This document shows positions 1-9,300 of a DNA stretch of 64,000 nucleotides, piece by piece. The notes under the pieces were generated by a model. The model saw nothing but the letters and a program-made list of their open reading frames with translations, ran no database searches and had not been told where the DNA came from. The stretch is from Bifidobacterium saimiriisciurei (GTDB lineage: Bacteria; Actinomycetota; Actinomycetes; Actinomycetales; Bifidobacteriaceae): contig NZ_WHZU01000013.1 of assembly GCF_010667655.1 (NCBI RefSeq), positions 1 through 64,000 on the forward strand, written 5' to 3'. Numbering within the stretch: position 1 is the stretch's first letter; the number at the start of each line of letters is the position of its first letter. Both the position numbers and the translations under genes were made by a program.

Positions 1-135
1 GGGCCGTCAACTGGCAATCAAAAACAAAAATTCAGTAGTACAAAACACGCTCTTGAGTTCTCAAACCACCACCACACCAGCAAACACACCCACAACCCAA
101 GGAAGCAGGCCGGCCGTGCCGGGCAGCGAGTAAGT
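1..135 (-). other. Leader region of an rRNA operon (16S lies beyond the left edge)
   Basis: Read on the minus strand, positions 64-53 give TTGAGAACTCAA, followed by a GTGT- and T-rich stretch down to position 1. This matches the well-known actinobacterial rRNA leader, where TTTGAGAACTCAA is followed by AGTGTGTTTGG and T-rich sequence before the RNase III processing stem and 16S rRNA. No rRNA gene body is inside the window, so the 16S gene would start to the left of base 1. The motif also occurs in 16S-23S spacers, but no 16S gene lies upstream here, which favours the leader. The assignment rests on motif recognition only. Confidence 0.55.
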
Positions 136-164
136 AACTTACACGAAAACCCGAACCCACGCAA
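136..164 (-). promoter_or_regulatory. Probable rRNA operon promoter
   Basis: On the minus strand TTGCGT (164-159) and TAAGTT (141-136) are spaced by 17 bp and lie about 75 bp before the rRNA leader box. Transcription would start near 128-130, in a GC-rich discriminator. The -10 overlaps a GTAAGT/ACTTAC palindrome. Prediction only. Confidence 0.4.
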
Positions 165-404
165 ACCAGACAAAACCAACAACCCCAAAACCACTGAAAA
201 CACACGCCTCCCACGGCGTGTCGCAAAACAGCAGGACGAGTCCCGCAGCAGGTCCTGCGAACATCATCGCCAGCATAAAACCCAAAAAGCAACCACAACA
301 CGACCGGAAAACCACAGGAAAGGAAACTCCAAGACAACACAAATCCGGAAGACACGGAGCCCTCGACTCAACGAGCAACGCCATGTGCATCGTCGTTCTT
401 CCCA
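165..404. other. Non-coding spacer, no gene seen
   Basis: Between the presumed rRNA promoter and the hairpin after the HNH nuclease gene I see no convincing coding region. Open frames here have no ribosome binding site and no recognisable protein. The plus strand is markedly A/C-rich (G/T-rich on the minus strand), as is common upstream of rRNA operons. Confidence 0.5.
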
Positions 405-448
405 ATATGGCGAAACGGCAGACATCATCGCCTGCCGTTTCGCCATAT
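405..448 (-). terminator. 17-bp perfect hairpin after the HNH nuclease gene
   Basis: ATATGGCGAAACGGCAG (405-421) and its exact reverse complement (432-448) enclose a 10-nt loop. It lies 15 bp past the stop codon of the minus-strand nuclease gene. No strong U-tract follows, so it is a terminator of the U-less type, or a transcript-end protector isolating the rRNA promoter from read-through. Confidence 0.6.
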
Positions 449-462
449 CCGACTCGCCCCCT

Positions 463-1524
463 CTATTCGCAGGCTACGCCATCTCCATCACGGTCCAGTT
501 TCGTGGAATATCCGGGCTGCCCCTTGTACAACGGTGCTTTACCGGCGGCACGGACCGCGGAACAATTCGCGTAATAGACATCACTGGACGATTGAGTGGA
601 TGCCGTGGGCGACGATGACACGGTCGGCGTCGATTCCACGGTCGGCGAGGGAGAAGCCGAAGCGGTCGGTGTGCTCGTCGCACTGCCCGTCACACTCGGC
701 GTGGCCTTTGACGAGGCAGATGCCGACAGGCCATTATCCGCAGGAACGGTCTGGGACGGGCACGATGCGAGCACGGACTCCATGGCATCATGCTCTGCCT
801 GCGTGACCCAGAGCGAGTATTTGCTCTTCACACCGATTTGCCTGGCCACGTATGCGCATCGGTAGCTTTTGTTCGCAGGCAGCCATGTCGCCGCATCGCC
901 ATCACTCTTCTGCTCGTTCGACGGACCGTCGACGGCAAGAAGGTTATAGGGATCGTTGGCAAGATGCTTACGCGTATCGGCGCTGAGCTGCTGCGCTCCT
1001 TTCTGCCAGGCGTCGGACAGCGCGACCACATGGTCGATCTGCACGGCTGTGGAGGTGTTCTGTCCGCGCTGGAAATGAATGGTCCTGCCAGTATACGGAT
1101 CGGCAAGCGTTCCGGTCGCGACCACGCAGTTGTGAGTACCGCTCTTGTAGGTCACATTCGTCATGTCGCGATTGAGGATATCGTTGCGGGTGTCGCATCC
1201 GTTGCCGTCCACGTCCGCCCATGCGGCACCGAATTGGGTACGCGCATAGCCGGTTTTCGGCGCGCGGCCCTTGATTGGCAGTGACGCCAACACGGTGATG
1301 GCCCGTTCCCCATTCCCCGTATTCGCGGAAGAGCCGCCGACCGTATCCGACGAACCCGACGAGGCAGACACGCCCGATGACGAGGACGTCCTCGGGGACT
1401 GTGTGGAAGCGGAATCTCCTGTATCAGCGCAGGCCGCCAGGGAGATGATCAACGCCATGCAGCCGGTGGCGCATGTCATGCGCCGGGCCATCGTCATGAA
1501 GAAACGTCCATGCAGGGCCGGCAT
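463..1524 (-). CDS. Secreted HNH endonuclease lipoprotein with C-terminal Excalibur domain
   Basis: The 353-residue product has an N-terminal signal sequence ending in a lipobox L-A-A-C (Cys32), so it is probably exported and lipid-anchored. After a Ser/Thr/Gly-rich linker (about 36-75) comes an HNH nuclease core of the DUF1524 type: IDHVVALSDAW with His165, followed by DPYNLLAVDG and N-x-x-K-S-D. A low-complexity Ser/Thr/Pro linker (about 260-315) leads to an Excalibur domain (316-353) with Cys321, the acidic loop DRDGDGVACE and a terminal Cys352; Excalibur domains are thought to bind Ca2+. The ATG at 1524 is chosen because AAAGGAG lies 7 nt upstream; another start 13 codons earlier has no such site. 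Expected role: extracellular nucleic-acid cleavage for nutrition, DNA processing or competition. The substrate is unknown. Confidence 0.85.
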   Translation of the reverse strand: MPALHGRFFMTMARRMTCATGCMALIISLAACADTGDSASTQSPRTSSSSGVSASSGSSDTVGGSSANTGNGERAITVLASLPIKGRAPKTGYARTQFGAAWADVDGNGCDTRNDILNRDMTNVTYKSGTHNCVVATGTLADPYTGRTIHFQRGQNTSTAVQIDHVVALSDAWQKGAQQLSADTRKHLANDPYNLLAVDGPSNEQKSDGDAATWLPANKSYRCAYVARQIGVKSKYSLWVTQAEHDAMESVLASCPSQTVPADNGLSASASSKATPSVTGSATSTPTASASPSPTVESTPTVSSSPTASTQSSSDVYYANCSAVRAAGKAPLYKGQPGYSTKLDRDGDGVACE

Positions 1525-1605
1525 GCCGACTCTCCTTTCATGCTGGGGTGTTCGTCCTCGCAAACCATCAACGTGGCAGGTATTGCGAGTACGAGTGAGG
1601 ATATG

Positions 1606-1631
1606 AAAAAAGCCGAAGCAATGCTTCGGCT
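1606..1631 (-). terminator. Rho-independent terminator of tRNA-Asn
   Basis: AGCCGAAGC (1611-1619) pairs with GCTTCGGCT (1623-1631) over a 3-nt loop; on the minus strand a run of six T follows (1611-1606). It lies directly after the tRNA gene. Confidence 0.85.
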
Positions 1632-1638
1632 TTATCCG

Positions 1639-1711
<73 letters not shown>

Positions 1712-1821
1712 ATATAAGGCAAGTCGCTTTCGCGGCTCACAAGAAATGTAGAATAGCTGTAAACATGATTGCGCGCAACTTCGGCGTGTCTCCAACTGGA
1801 TGCGTCCGCCGACGCATGCGA

Positions 1822-3120
<1,299 letters not shown>

Positions 3121-3191
3121 AAGCTATTTCCCTTCGATGCGGGTGCTGCGTATTCGTCTGCATTCGATTGTAGACGGTGTGATAAAGATGA

Positions 3192-3220
3192 GACCGGGGC
3201 CCCTTTCGGGACGCCCGGTC
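3192..3220 (-). terminator. Hairpin between clpP2 and clpX
   Basis: GACCGGG (3192-3198) and CCCGGTC (3214-3220) form the stem, with CCC/GGG extending it inside. Little U-tract follows, so it probably attenuates rather than stops transcription into clpX. Confidence 0.5.
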
Positions 3221-3241
3221 CTATTCCTGATGCCATTGACA

Positions 3242-3895
3242 TCACTGACGATGTTCCAGCACCTCGTCGACGATGCCGTATTCCTTGGCCTGCTGGGCCG
3301 TCAGGAAGGTATCCACTTCGATGTCCTTGCGGATTCGTTCCACATCCTGGCCGGTGTGCTTGACCAAGGTGTTCTCGAGCCACTCACGCATGCGCAGCAT
3401 CTCCTTGGCCTGGATCTCGATCTCCGTGGCCTTGCCAAAGCCCTGGTCGATGGCGGGCTGGTGGATGAGCACTCGTGCATTCGGCAGCATCAGTCGCTTG
3501 CCTTTCGTGCCGGCTGCAAGAAGGATGGCCGCGGCCGAGGCCGCCTGTCCGAGGCAGACGGTCTGCACATCGGGCTTGATGTACTGCATGGTGTCGTAGA
3601 TGGCGGTCATGGCCGTCATTGAGCCGCCGGGGGAATTGATGTACATCATGACGTCACGATTCGGATCCTGGCTTTCCAGAACCAGGAGCTGCGCCATGAT
3701 GTCGTCGGCGGAGGTGTCGTCGACCTGCACGCCCATGAAGATGATGCGGTCCTCGAACAGCTTGGTGTAGGGGTCCTGACGCTTGAATCCGTACGGGGTC
3801 TTCTCCTCGAACTGGGGAAGGATATAGCGGTTCTGCGGCATCATGCCGGCCAGGCGCTGAGCGCGCGCCACGTACTGTGCTTCTTCGGAGGCCAT
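3242..3895 (-). CDS. clpP: ATP-dependent Clp protease proteolytic subunit ClpP2
   Basis: Serine peptidase of the S14 family; with ClpP1 it forms the mixed tetradecameric chamber typical of actinobacteria. The 217-residue product shows the triad Ser120 (GQAASAAA), His145 (VLIHQPA) and Asp195 (IEVDTF). The ATG at 3895 is taken as the start, after a GAAGGG site; a GTG at 3901 overlapping the clpP1 stop codon (GTGA) is equally possible and adds two residues. The overlap or near-overlap with clpP1 implies translational coupling and equal amounts of the two subunits. Confidence 0.96.
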   Translation of the reverse strand: MASEEAQYVARAQRLAGMMPQNRYILPQFEEKTPYGFKRQDPYTKLFEDRIIFMGVQVDDTSADDIMAQLLVLESQDPNRDVMMYINSPGGSMTAMTAIYDTMQYIKPDVQTVCLGQAASAAAILLAAGTKGKRLMLPNARVLIHQPAIDQGFGKATEIEIQAKEMLRMREWLENTLVKHTGQDVERIRKDIEVDTFLTAQQAKEYGIVDEVLEHRQ

Positions 3896-3897
3896 GT

Positions 3898-4512
3898 TCA
3901 CTCACCCTTCTTTTCAGCGGTCATGGTACCGGCGGTCGTCACGATCTTATCGACGAATCCGTATTCCAAGGCTTCCTTGGCGGTGTACCAGTGGTCGTAC
4001 TCGTTGTCGCGGTAGATTTCCTCGAGCGTGTGTCCGGTCTGCTGGGCGGTGAGCTCGGCGAGGGTGCGCTTCATGTCCATGATGAGCTCCGCGCTGATAC
4101 GCACGTCGGTGGTGGTGCCGCCGATGCCGCCGGAGGGCTGGTGCATCAGCACACGGGCGTGCGATGTGAGGAAACGCTTGCCGGGGGTGCCGGAGCTGAG
4201 CAGGAACTGTCCCATGGAGGCGCACATTCCCAGGCCAACGGTGGCCACATCGGGCTCGATGAGCTGCATGGTGTCGTAGATGGCCATGCCGGCGGTGATG
4301 GAGCCGCCGGGCGAGTTGATGTAGAGCCAGATGTCCTTCTTCGGATCCTCCGCGGCCAGCATCAGCATCTGTGCGCTGATGCGATTGGCCATATCATCCT
4401 TGACTTCTTCGCCGAGCCAGATGATGCGGTCCTTCAGCAGACGATTGAAAATCGGGTCGACGGGACCTGCCGGGGCATCATCAGCGGCCATCACCGGCGA
4501 TGGGGTAAGCAT
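3898..4512 (-). CDS. clpP: ATP-dependent Clp protease proteolytic subunit ClpP1
   Basis: First of the two paired S14 peptidases. With the ATG at 4512 the product has 204 residues and the triad is Ser99 (GMCASMGQ), His124 (VLMHQPSG) and Asp173 (NEYDHWY). Actinobacterial ClpP1 and ClpP2 need each other for activity. The start is uncertain: AAGGTG lies 6 nt before this ATG, while an in-frame GTG at 4566 would add 18 residues. A TTTGCGC/GCGCAAA palindrome 130-150 bp upstream may be a ClgR site. The stop codon overlaps the alternative GTG start of clpP2. Confidence 0.95.
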   Translation of the reverse strand: MLTPSPVMAADDAPAGPVDPIFNRLLKDRIIWLGEEVKDDMANRISAQMLMLAAEDPKKDIWLYINSPGGSITAGMAIYDTMQLIEPDVATVGLGMCASMGQFLLSSGTPGKRFLTSHARVLMHQPSGGIGGTTTDVRISAELIMDMKRTLAELTAQQTGHTLEEIYRDNEYDHWYTAKEALEYGFVDKIVTTAGTMTAEKKGE

Positions 4513-4645
4513 GGTAGTCACCTTGTCACCTATCTCCTTGTATGCGTGATGCGCTTTCGCAGGCACATCACGGTCATTGATTGGTTGCCGAGAACGTATT
4601 CGGCACTAGTAGTAGGCTACCGCCTGACGTCGTCTTCCGTGGTAT

Positions 4646-4664
4646 TTTGCGCTGAATGCGCAAA
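4646..4664. promoter_or_regulatory. Palindrome upstream of clpP1P2, candidate ClgR operator
   Basis: TTTGCGC and GCGCAAA flank a 5-bp spacer, giving a 19-bp perfect dyad in the clpP1 promoter region. ClgR activates clpP operons in several actinobacteria, including bifidobacteria, and its sites carry CGC-N5-GCG cores; this dyad has that core. Assignment to ClgR is inference. Confidence 0.45.
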
Positions 4665-4731
4665 GAACACGGGGCGGAAGGCGTTTCTCATGATCGTTCG
4701 TAAGACGTCCGCACCGGTGTCCCCTGCGAAT

Positions 4732-4773
4732 ATGAAAACGGCGCAGACCGAAACTGGTCTGCGCCGTTTTCAT
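4732..4773 (-). terminator. Terminator of tig
   Basis: An 18-bp perfect stem (4732-4749 and 4756-4773) closes a 6-nt loop, 50 bp after the tig stop codon. The 3' arm ends in CCGTTTTCAT on the minus strand. Confidence 0.8.
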
Positions 4774-4823
4774 ACCGTCAGCCATCCGATACGGAATCCT
4801 TCGTTGGATGGCTGCGAAGACGA

Positions 4824-6185
4824 CTACTCGGCGTCGTTCGCGATCTGGTCGGCGACGGCGGCAGCGGCGGAAGCGGCCTCAACGCTTTCCTGGGCTTCCT
4901 CTTCCTCACCAAGGAACTGGCTCAGGTCGAGGGCGTTGCCTTCCGGATCGACGAAGGAGACGGCACGCATACCGGCCAGCAGGCCCTTGGAGCGGCCGAC
5001 TTCCTGCACGGCGGAGCCGATCTGACCGTTCTGGATGATGGAGCTGATGAAGCGGTTCGGGTCCATGCCGTACTGCTGGGCGATGGAGGACAGGAACTGC
5101 ATGACGTCGTTCTGGGAGACCTTGACGTCCATCTTCTCGGCAAGGGCGTCGAGCGTGATCTGGTCGCGAAGCTCCTTCTCGGCGGACTCTTCGGCTTCCT
5201 TCTTCTGCTCGTCGGTGGCGCTCTCCGGATCCGGGGTCATCGACTTGATGTGCTCGGCGACAAGGTTGGCCTTGATGCCCTTCGGCACCGGAATCTCGAC
5301 GGATTCCTGCAGCTTGGCGATGAAGGCGTCACGCGCATCGTTGGCCTGACGGCCCTCGGCGTCGCGTTCGCACTGCTTGCGCACGTCGGCCTTCAGCTCG
5401 TCGAGCGTATCGAACTCGGAGGCCTCCTGAGCGAAGTCGTCATTGAGCTCGGGGAGCTCCTCCGCCTTGACGGAGTTGACCTTCACCTTGATCTGAGCCT
5501 TCTCGCCGGCGTGGTCGCCGCCCTCGAGAGTGCTTTCGAACGTGGTCTCCTCACCGGCGGACAGGCCTTCGAGGGCCTCGTCCATGCCCTCGAGCATGGT
5601 GCCGGAGCCGAGCTCGTAGCTCACGCCTTCCTGGGAGTCGACGGACTCGCCGTCGATCTGGGCCTCAAGGTCGATGTTGGCGTAGTCGCCCTTGCCGGCG
5701 GGGCGATCCACGCCCACCAGGGTGCCGAAACGCTGGCGCAGGTTCTCGAGACGGGCGTCGACGTCCTCATCGGACACGGCCGGCTTGGCGACCTCGATGC
5801 TCAGGCCGTCGAGCTCGGGCAGGTCGAACTTCGGACGGACCTCGACCTCGGCGGTGAACTTCAGCTTGGTGTCGTCCTTGGCCGACTCCGGAAGCTCCTT
5901 GATGTCGAGCTTCGGCTGATCCATCGGACGCAGTTCCTTCTCCTCGGCGGCCTTGGAATACAGCTCCGGAACGGCATTGTTGACGGCTTCGCCGGCGACG
6001 GCACCGAAGCCGACGCGCTGATCGATGATCTTGCCGGGGACATGTCCCTTGCGGAAGCCGGGGATGTTCACCTGCTTGGCGATCTCCTTGCGAGCCGCAT
6101 CGAGGTACGGATCGAACTCCTCAGGATTGACGGTGACCGTCAGACGGACCTTGGTGGGTTCCAGATTCCTCACGGTGATTTTCAC
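4824..6185 (-). CDS. tig: Trigger factor, ribosome-associated chaperone and prolyl isomerase
   Basis: Trigger factor docks at the ribosomal exit tunnel and shelters nascent chains. The start is the GTG at 6185: it yields the family-typical N-terminus (K-I-T-V-R-N-L), and GGAG lies 7 nt upstream, whereas the earlier ATG at 6224 would add 13 residues not seen in the family. The 453-residue product shows the ribosome-binding signature PGFRKGHVPGKIIDQRVG near residues 43-60, a middle FKBP-like domain, a helical C-terminal domain and a Glu/Ala-rich acidic tail. It sits upstream of clpP1P2-clpX, the classical tig-clp order, with its own terminator in between. Confidence 0.96.
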   Translation of the reverse strand: MKITVRNLEPTKVRLTVTVNPEEFDPYLDAARKEIAKQVNIPGFRKGHVPGKIIDQRVGFGAVAGEAVNNAVPELYSKAAEEKELRPMDQPKLDIKELPESAKDDTKLKFTAEVEVRPKFDLPELDGLSIEVAKPAVSDEDVDARLENLRQRFGTLVGVDRPAGKGDYANIDLEAQIDGESVDSQEGVSYELGSGTMLEGMDEALEGLSAGEETTFESTLEGGDHAGEKAQIKVKVNSVKAEELPELNDDFAQEASEFDTLDELKADVRKQCERDAEGRQANDARDAFIAKLQESVEIPVPKGIKANLVAEHIKSMTPDPESATDEQKKEAEESAEKELRDQITLDALAEKMDVKVSQNDVMQFLSSIAQQYGMDPNRFISSIIQNGQIGSAVQEVGRSKGLLAGMRAVSFVDPEGNALDLSQFLGEEEEAQESVEAASAAAAVADQIANDAE

Positions 6186-6236
6186 TCTGCGCTCCAATTC
6201 GTAGAAAACTTCGGTTATAGCCATTCAAGGCAACCG

Positions 6237-7547
6237 TTATATTGTAACCCTACTCACGGACTCTGCAATGAGCGAAATCTGCCAGTTTCTGGCGCCCTGC
6301 GCCTTCAGGAAGTCCCGAATGTCCTCGGGACGGGGATTTTTCCAGCAAAGATTACGCACGATCTGCGGTTTGAGCAGCACCTCTATGGGCGTATGCGTGT
6401 CCTCTCCGATCTGTGCGATGACCTGCCGCACCGCCTGCAGCCGTGCGAAACGCTCGGGATGATGCACCCTCCAGTACTTCATGGAGCGGGGGGCGTTCGT
6501 GACGTCCTCGTTCATCGGTTTCGGTGCGGTGGTCGGCAGCTCGTCCCTTGACAGCGCCAGGGCGTCGAGAACGGCCTGCCTCCAGACGGCCGGCTTCACA
6601 CGGCGCTGCAACGGGGCATACCGCTCGAACATCTTGTCCTGTTCGCTGTCGGTATGCATGCGCACCCGTTCATTCAAGGAGCGGATGGCCTTGAACTGCT
6701 TGGAATTGTGGGGCTTCCGCTCTCCTGCCTCGATCATCGCGGCATCGGACAGCAGCAGCGTGGGAGCGATGTCCAGCTCCCTGGCGTATCTGTCGCGAAC
6801 CGTCCAGAGACTGCGCACCACGGCAAGGCCACGCGGATCATGGTTCAACGCCGTGATATGCGACACCCGCCTCCATGGTTCGGGATGCGTCACACGGGGC
6901 TTGCCGCCCTTGTCAAGCAGATACGAGAACTCCTCACGCGCCCATTCCAGCTTGCCCTGGCCACGCAGCTCGTCAAGCAGCCTGGCGCGCAGCTCGATGA
7001 GCACCTCGACATCCAGCGCGGCATAGTTCCGCCAGTCCCTGGGCAACGGACGATACGACCAATCGGCCGCGGAATGCTCCTTCGACAACACCAGCCCCAG
7101 GTACTTCGCCGTCACCGAGGCCAACCCGAAACGCGTGTTGCCTATCAGACGCGCGGCGACCTCGGTGTCGAACACCGACGACGGTCTCATGCCCAGCGCG
7201 AAGAAGCCCGGCAGGTCCTGCAGGGAGTCATGGATGATCCAGTCGGCGCCTTTCACCGCATCGTTGAAGTCCTCCCAATTGACGCCCTCGGCCTCGAGGG
7301 CAATGGGATCGAACAGGGCTATGCCCGCCCCGTTCCTTTTGAACTGCACGAGCCAGTCCTCCTGCCCGTACCGGAATCCCGACGCGCGTTCGGCATCCGC
7401 CGCCACGGGTCCGTCGGCCTGCGCGAAACGCTCCACCATCGCATCGAACGCCTTCTTGGTGTCGATGACGTCGGGCACTCCCCCACGGGGCTCTTTCAAC
7501 AGGCGGGGTTCTACGGAATCAATCAATGTTTGGTTCTTCCAGTTCAT
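6237..7547 (-). CDS. rnd: Ribonuclease D (3'-5' exoribonuclease with HRDC domain)
   Basis: DEDD-family 3'-5' exonuclease for tRNA and small RNA 3' trimming. The 436-residue product shows exonuclease motif I with Asp51 and Glu53 (DAERASG), motif II in IIHDSLQDLPGF, motif III around YAALDVEVLIEL, then one or more HRDC-like helical regions. The ATG at 7547 lies 29 bp inside the end of the DUF3000 gene and has no clear ribosome binding site, so translation is probably coupled to that gene. The pairing of RNase D with DUF3000 is conserved in actinobacteria. Confidence 0.9.
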   Translation of the reverse strand: MNWKNQTLIDSVEPRLLKEPRGGVPDVIDTKKAFDAMVERFAQADGPVAADAERASGFRYGQEDWLVQFKRNGAGIALFDPIALEAEGVNWEDFNDAVKGADWIIHDSLQDLPGFFALGMRPSSVFDTEVAARLIGNTRFGLASVTAKYLGLVLSKEHSAADWSYRPLPRDWRNYAALDVEVLIELRARLLDELRGQGKLEWAREEFSYLLDKGGKPRVTHPEPWRRVSHITALNHDPRGLAVVRSLWTVRDRYARELDIAPTLLLSDAAMIEAGERKPHNSKQFKAIRSLNERVRMHTDSEQDKMFERYAPLQRRVKPAVWRQAVLDALALSRDELPTTAPKPMNEDVTNAPRSMKYWRVHHPERFARLQAVRQVIAQIGEDTHTPIEVLLKPQIVRNLCWKNPRPEDIRDFLKAQGARNWQISLIAESVSRVTI

Positions 7548-8157
7548 CGTTGTCGTCAAGGGTCTGCAGAAATCGCGCCCAGCCGTCGATCTGCATCGCG
7601 GCATCCGGGCATCCGCCGGAACCCAGCACGGGGGTCCATGACACACGGAGCTCACAGCCATGGCTCCGTTCCTGCGTGGAGTATCGCGCCAGGGTTCCGA
7701 ACGAAGTGTTCTGATTCAGACTTACCGTACCACCAAGGGTTTCCTCCTGGACGCCGGTCATCATCCTTTCCAGCCAGTCCCAGGTCAGTGATGCCGTAAG
7801 GTCATCCACGCGCCGCTCGTCCGATGTCACCGACGCGAAGGCGACGCAGCGCCAATGCGAGTCCCATTCCTCCTGCATGCGCTCCCGGTATAGCAGCAGC
7901 AGCCAGCCGCCGATCGTGCAACGGGAAACGTCCTCGATGTCCAGTTGCACGCCTATGCCGTAATCGGCCATGGAGGATGGCACCGCTATCTCCCGATACG
8001 ACACGCCTTCGCGAAGCGTCATGGAACGCACCGATTCCACGGCCCGCAACACCACGTCGGGGACCGGAACGCCACGGTCGCTATTGTCCGAGGCTGATTG
8101 CTGCATATGGGGCGTCATCGCCGACACGCCCGCAGGGAAAGCGTAAATCTCGGCCAT
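7519..8157 (-). CDS. DUF3000 family protein
   Basis: A 212-residue protein of the actinobacterial DUF3000 family; no enzymatic motif is apparent and the function is unknown. Recognised by the central region (VSYREIAVPSSMADYGIG, then T-I-G-G-W-L-L-L-L-Y) and by its conserved position next to RNase D. The ATG at 8157 is preferred over one 11 codons upstream. Neither has a good ribosome binding site; TATTGT ends 6 nt before the chosen ATG, so the mRNA may be leaderless. It overlaps rnd by 29 bp, suggesting a shared role in RNA metabolism. Confidence 0.8.
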   Translation of the reverse strand: MAEIYAFPAGVSAMTPHMQQSASDNSDRGVPVPDVVLRAVESVRSMTLREGVSYREIAVPSSMADYGIGVQLDIEDVSRCTIGGWLLLLYRERMQEEWDSHWRCVAFASVTSDERRVDDLTASLTWDWLERMMTGVQEETLGGTVSLNQNTSFGTLARYSTQERSHGCELRVSWTPVLGSGGCPDAAMQIDGWARFLQTLDDNDELEEPNID

Positions 8158-8267
8158 AGTCCAACAATAACCCAACGACGCTGGAATCATGGGGATTTAC
8201 AAACAGGGTCCGCCCAAAGTGCGCCCTTCCCCTGGAAGCGTCCGGCATCGGGCGCCGAAAACGACAA

Positions 8268-8300
8268 TCGTCCCGCCCCCATGCGGGGGAGGCGGGACGA
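8268..8300 (-). terminator. Terminator of pflA
   Basis: TCGTCCCGCC (8268-8277) pairs with GGCGGGACGA (8291-8300), with CCC/GGG extending the stem inside. It lies 27 bp after the pflA stop codon; the minus strand continues with a T-rich stretch. Confidence 0.75.
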
Positions 8301-8326
8301 CATGCGATACGAATCCGATGCCTCGT

Positions 8327-9208
8327 CTAGTACACGGTCAGGCCATGGTCCTCGAACTGCTTGACGACGCGCTGGCGCAACTTGGCCGACGGGCCCTTGG
8401 CATCCTCAAGCGGATACGGGATGCGCAGCTCATGCCACTTGGGACGGCCGAGCTGATGGAAGCCGAGCACGTCGACGTGCTCGACCGCGTCGCCGAACGA
8501 TTCACAGATCCTGGCGACGTTCTCGACGTTCTCTTCGGAGTCGGTGAGTCCGGGAACAAGGACGAAACGCACCCAGATCTTCACGTTGTGCTCCGCGAGT
8601 CGGCGGCCGAAATCGATGGTGGGCTGAAGGATGCCGCCGGTGACCTTCTTGTAGGTGGCCTCGTCTCCGGATTTGACGTCGAGCAGGCACAGGTCGATGT
8701 CGTCGAGCTGCTCGTCGGTGTAGTTGGCGCCAAGGAATCCCGAGGTGTCGAGACACGTGTGCACCCCCATCTCCTTGGTGGCGCGGAACACACGCGAGAC
8801 GAACGCCGGCTGCATCATGGATTCGCCGCCGGAGAATGTAATGCCGCCGCCAGTGGCCTTGAACAGCTCCTTGTAGCGTTCGATCTTCTTGACCATGGCA
8901 TCGAAGTAGACGGGCTTGCCGTCGCGCATCTTCCAGGTGTCGGGATTCTGGCAGTACTGGCAGCGCAGCGGGCAACCGCTCATGAAGACGGTCATGCGGG
9001 TGCCCGGACCGTCGACGGAGGTGTTGATGTCCCACGAGTGGACGAATCCGATGTCACCTGACTTCAGCGCGCGAATGCGGTCGCGACGATCGAGACCGAT
9101 GGGCGATTCGAAGCCGGAAAGGCCTCCCATCAGGGTTTGGCTCGCATATTCCTTGTTGGTTTTCAGCATATGCGGCTGCGTGGTTTTGAACTGAATGCTC
9201 TCAGACAT
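8327..9208 (-). CDS. pflA: Pyruvate formate-lyase-activating enzyme
   Basis: Radical SAM enzyme that installs the glycyl radical on PflB under anaerobic conditions. The 293-residue product has the 4Fe-4S motif C-x3-C-x2-C at Cys79, Cys83 and Cys86 (GCPLRCQYCQNPDTW) and the GGE-type SAM motif (TFSGGESMMQP). The ATG at 9208 follows GAGG at 7 nt; an ATG four codons earlier overlaps that site. The gene follows pflB with a 92-bp gap and no clear terminator, so co-transcription is likely. Confidence 0.96.
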   Translation of the reverse strand: MSESIQFKTTQPHMLKTNKEYASQTLMGGLSGFESPIGLDRRDRIRALKSGDIGFVHSWDINTSVDGPGTRMTVFMSGCPLRCQYCQNPDTWKMRDGKPVYFDAMVKKIERYKELFKATGGGITFSGGESMMQPAFVSRVFRATKEMGVHTCLDTSGFLGANYTDEQLDDIDLCLLDVKSGDEATYKKVTGGILQPTIDFGRRLAEHNVKIWVRFVLVPGLTDSEENVENVARICESFGDAVEHVDVLGFHQLGRPKWHELRIPYPLEDAKGPSAKLRQRVVKQFEDHGLTVY

Positions 9209-9300
9209 CGGCGTCCTCATTTCTAGAGAAAAGGGGGCGGAGCAACATGTGCCCCGTCCCCATCATGTTACCGCTTACGCGGCAGTGACTGGTTCAGAAA

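Noticed and set aside
405-448. The 17-bp hairpin as a recombination or attachment site
   Set aside because: Its position right behind a stop codon and its short loop fit a terminator; no integrase or direct repeat is nearby.
218-574. Small plus-strand frame near the left edge
   Set aside because: Overlaps the nuclease gene end and the hairpin, lacks a ribosome binding site and any family likeness.
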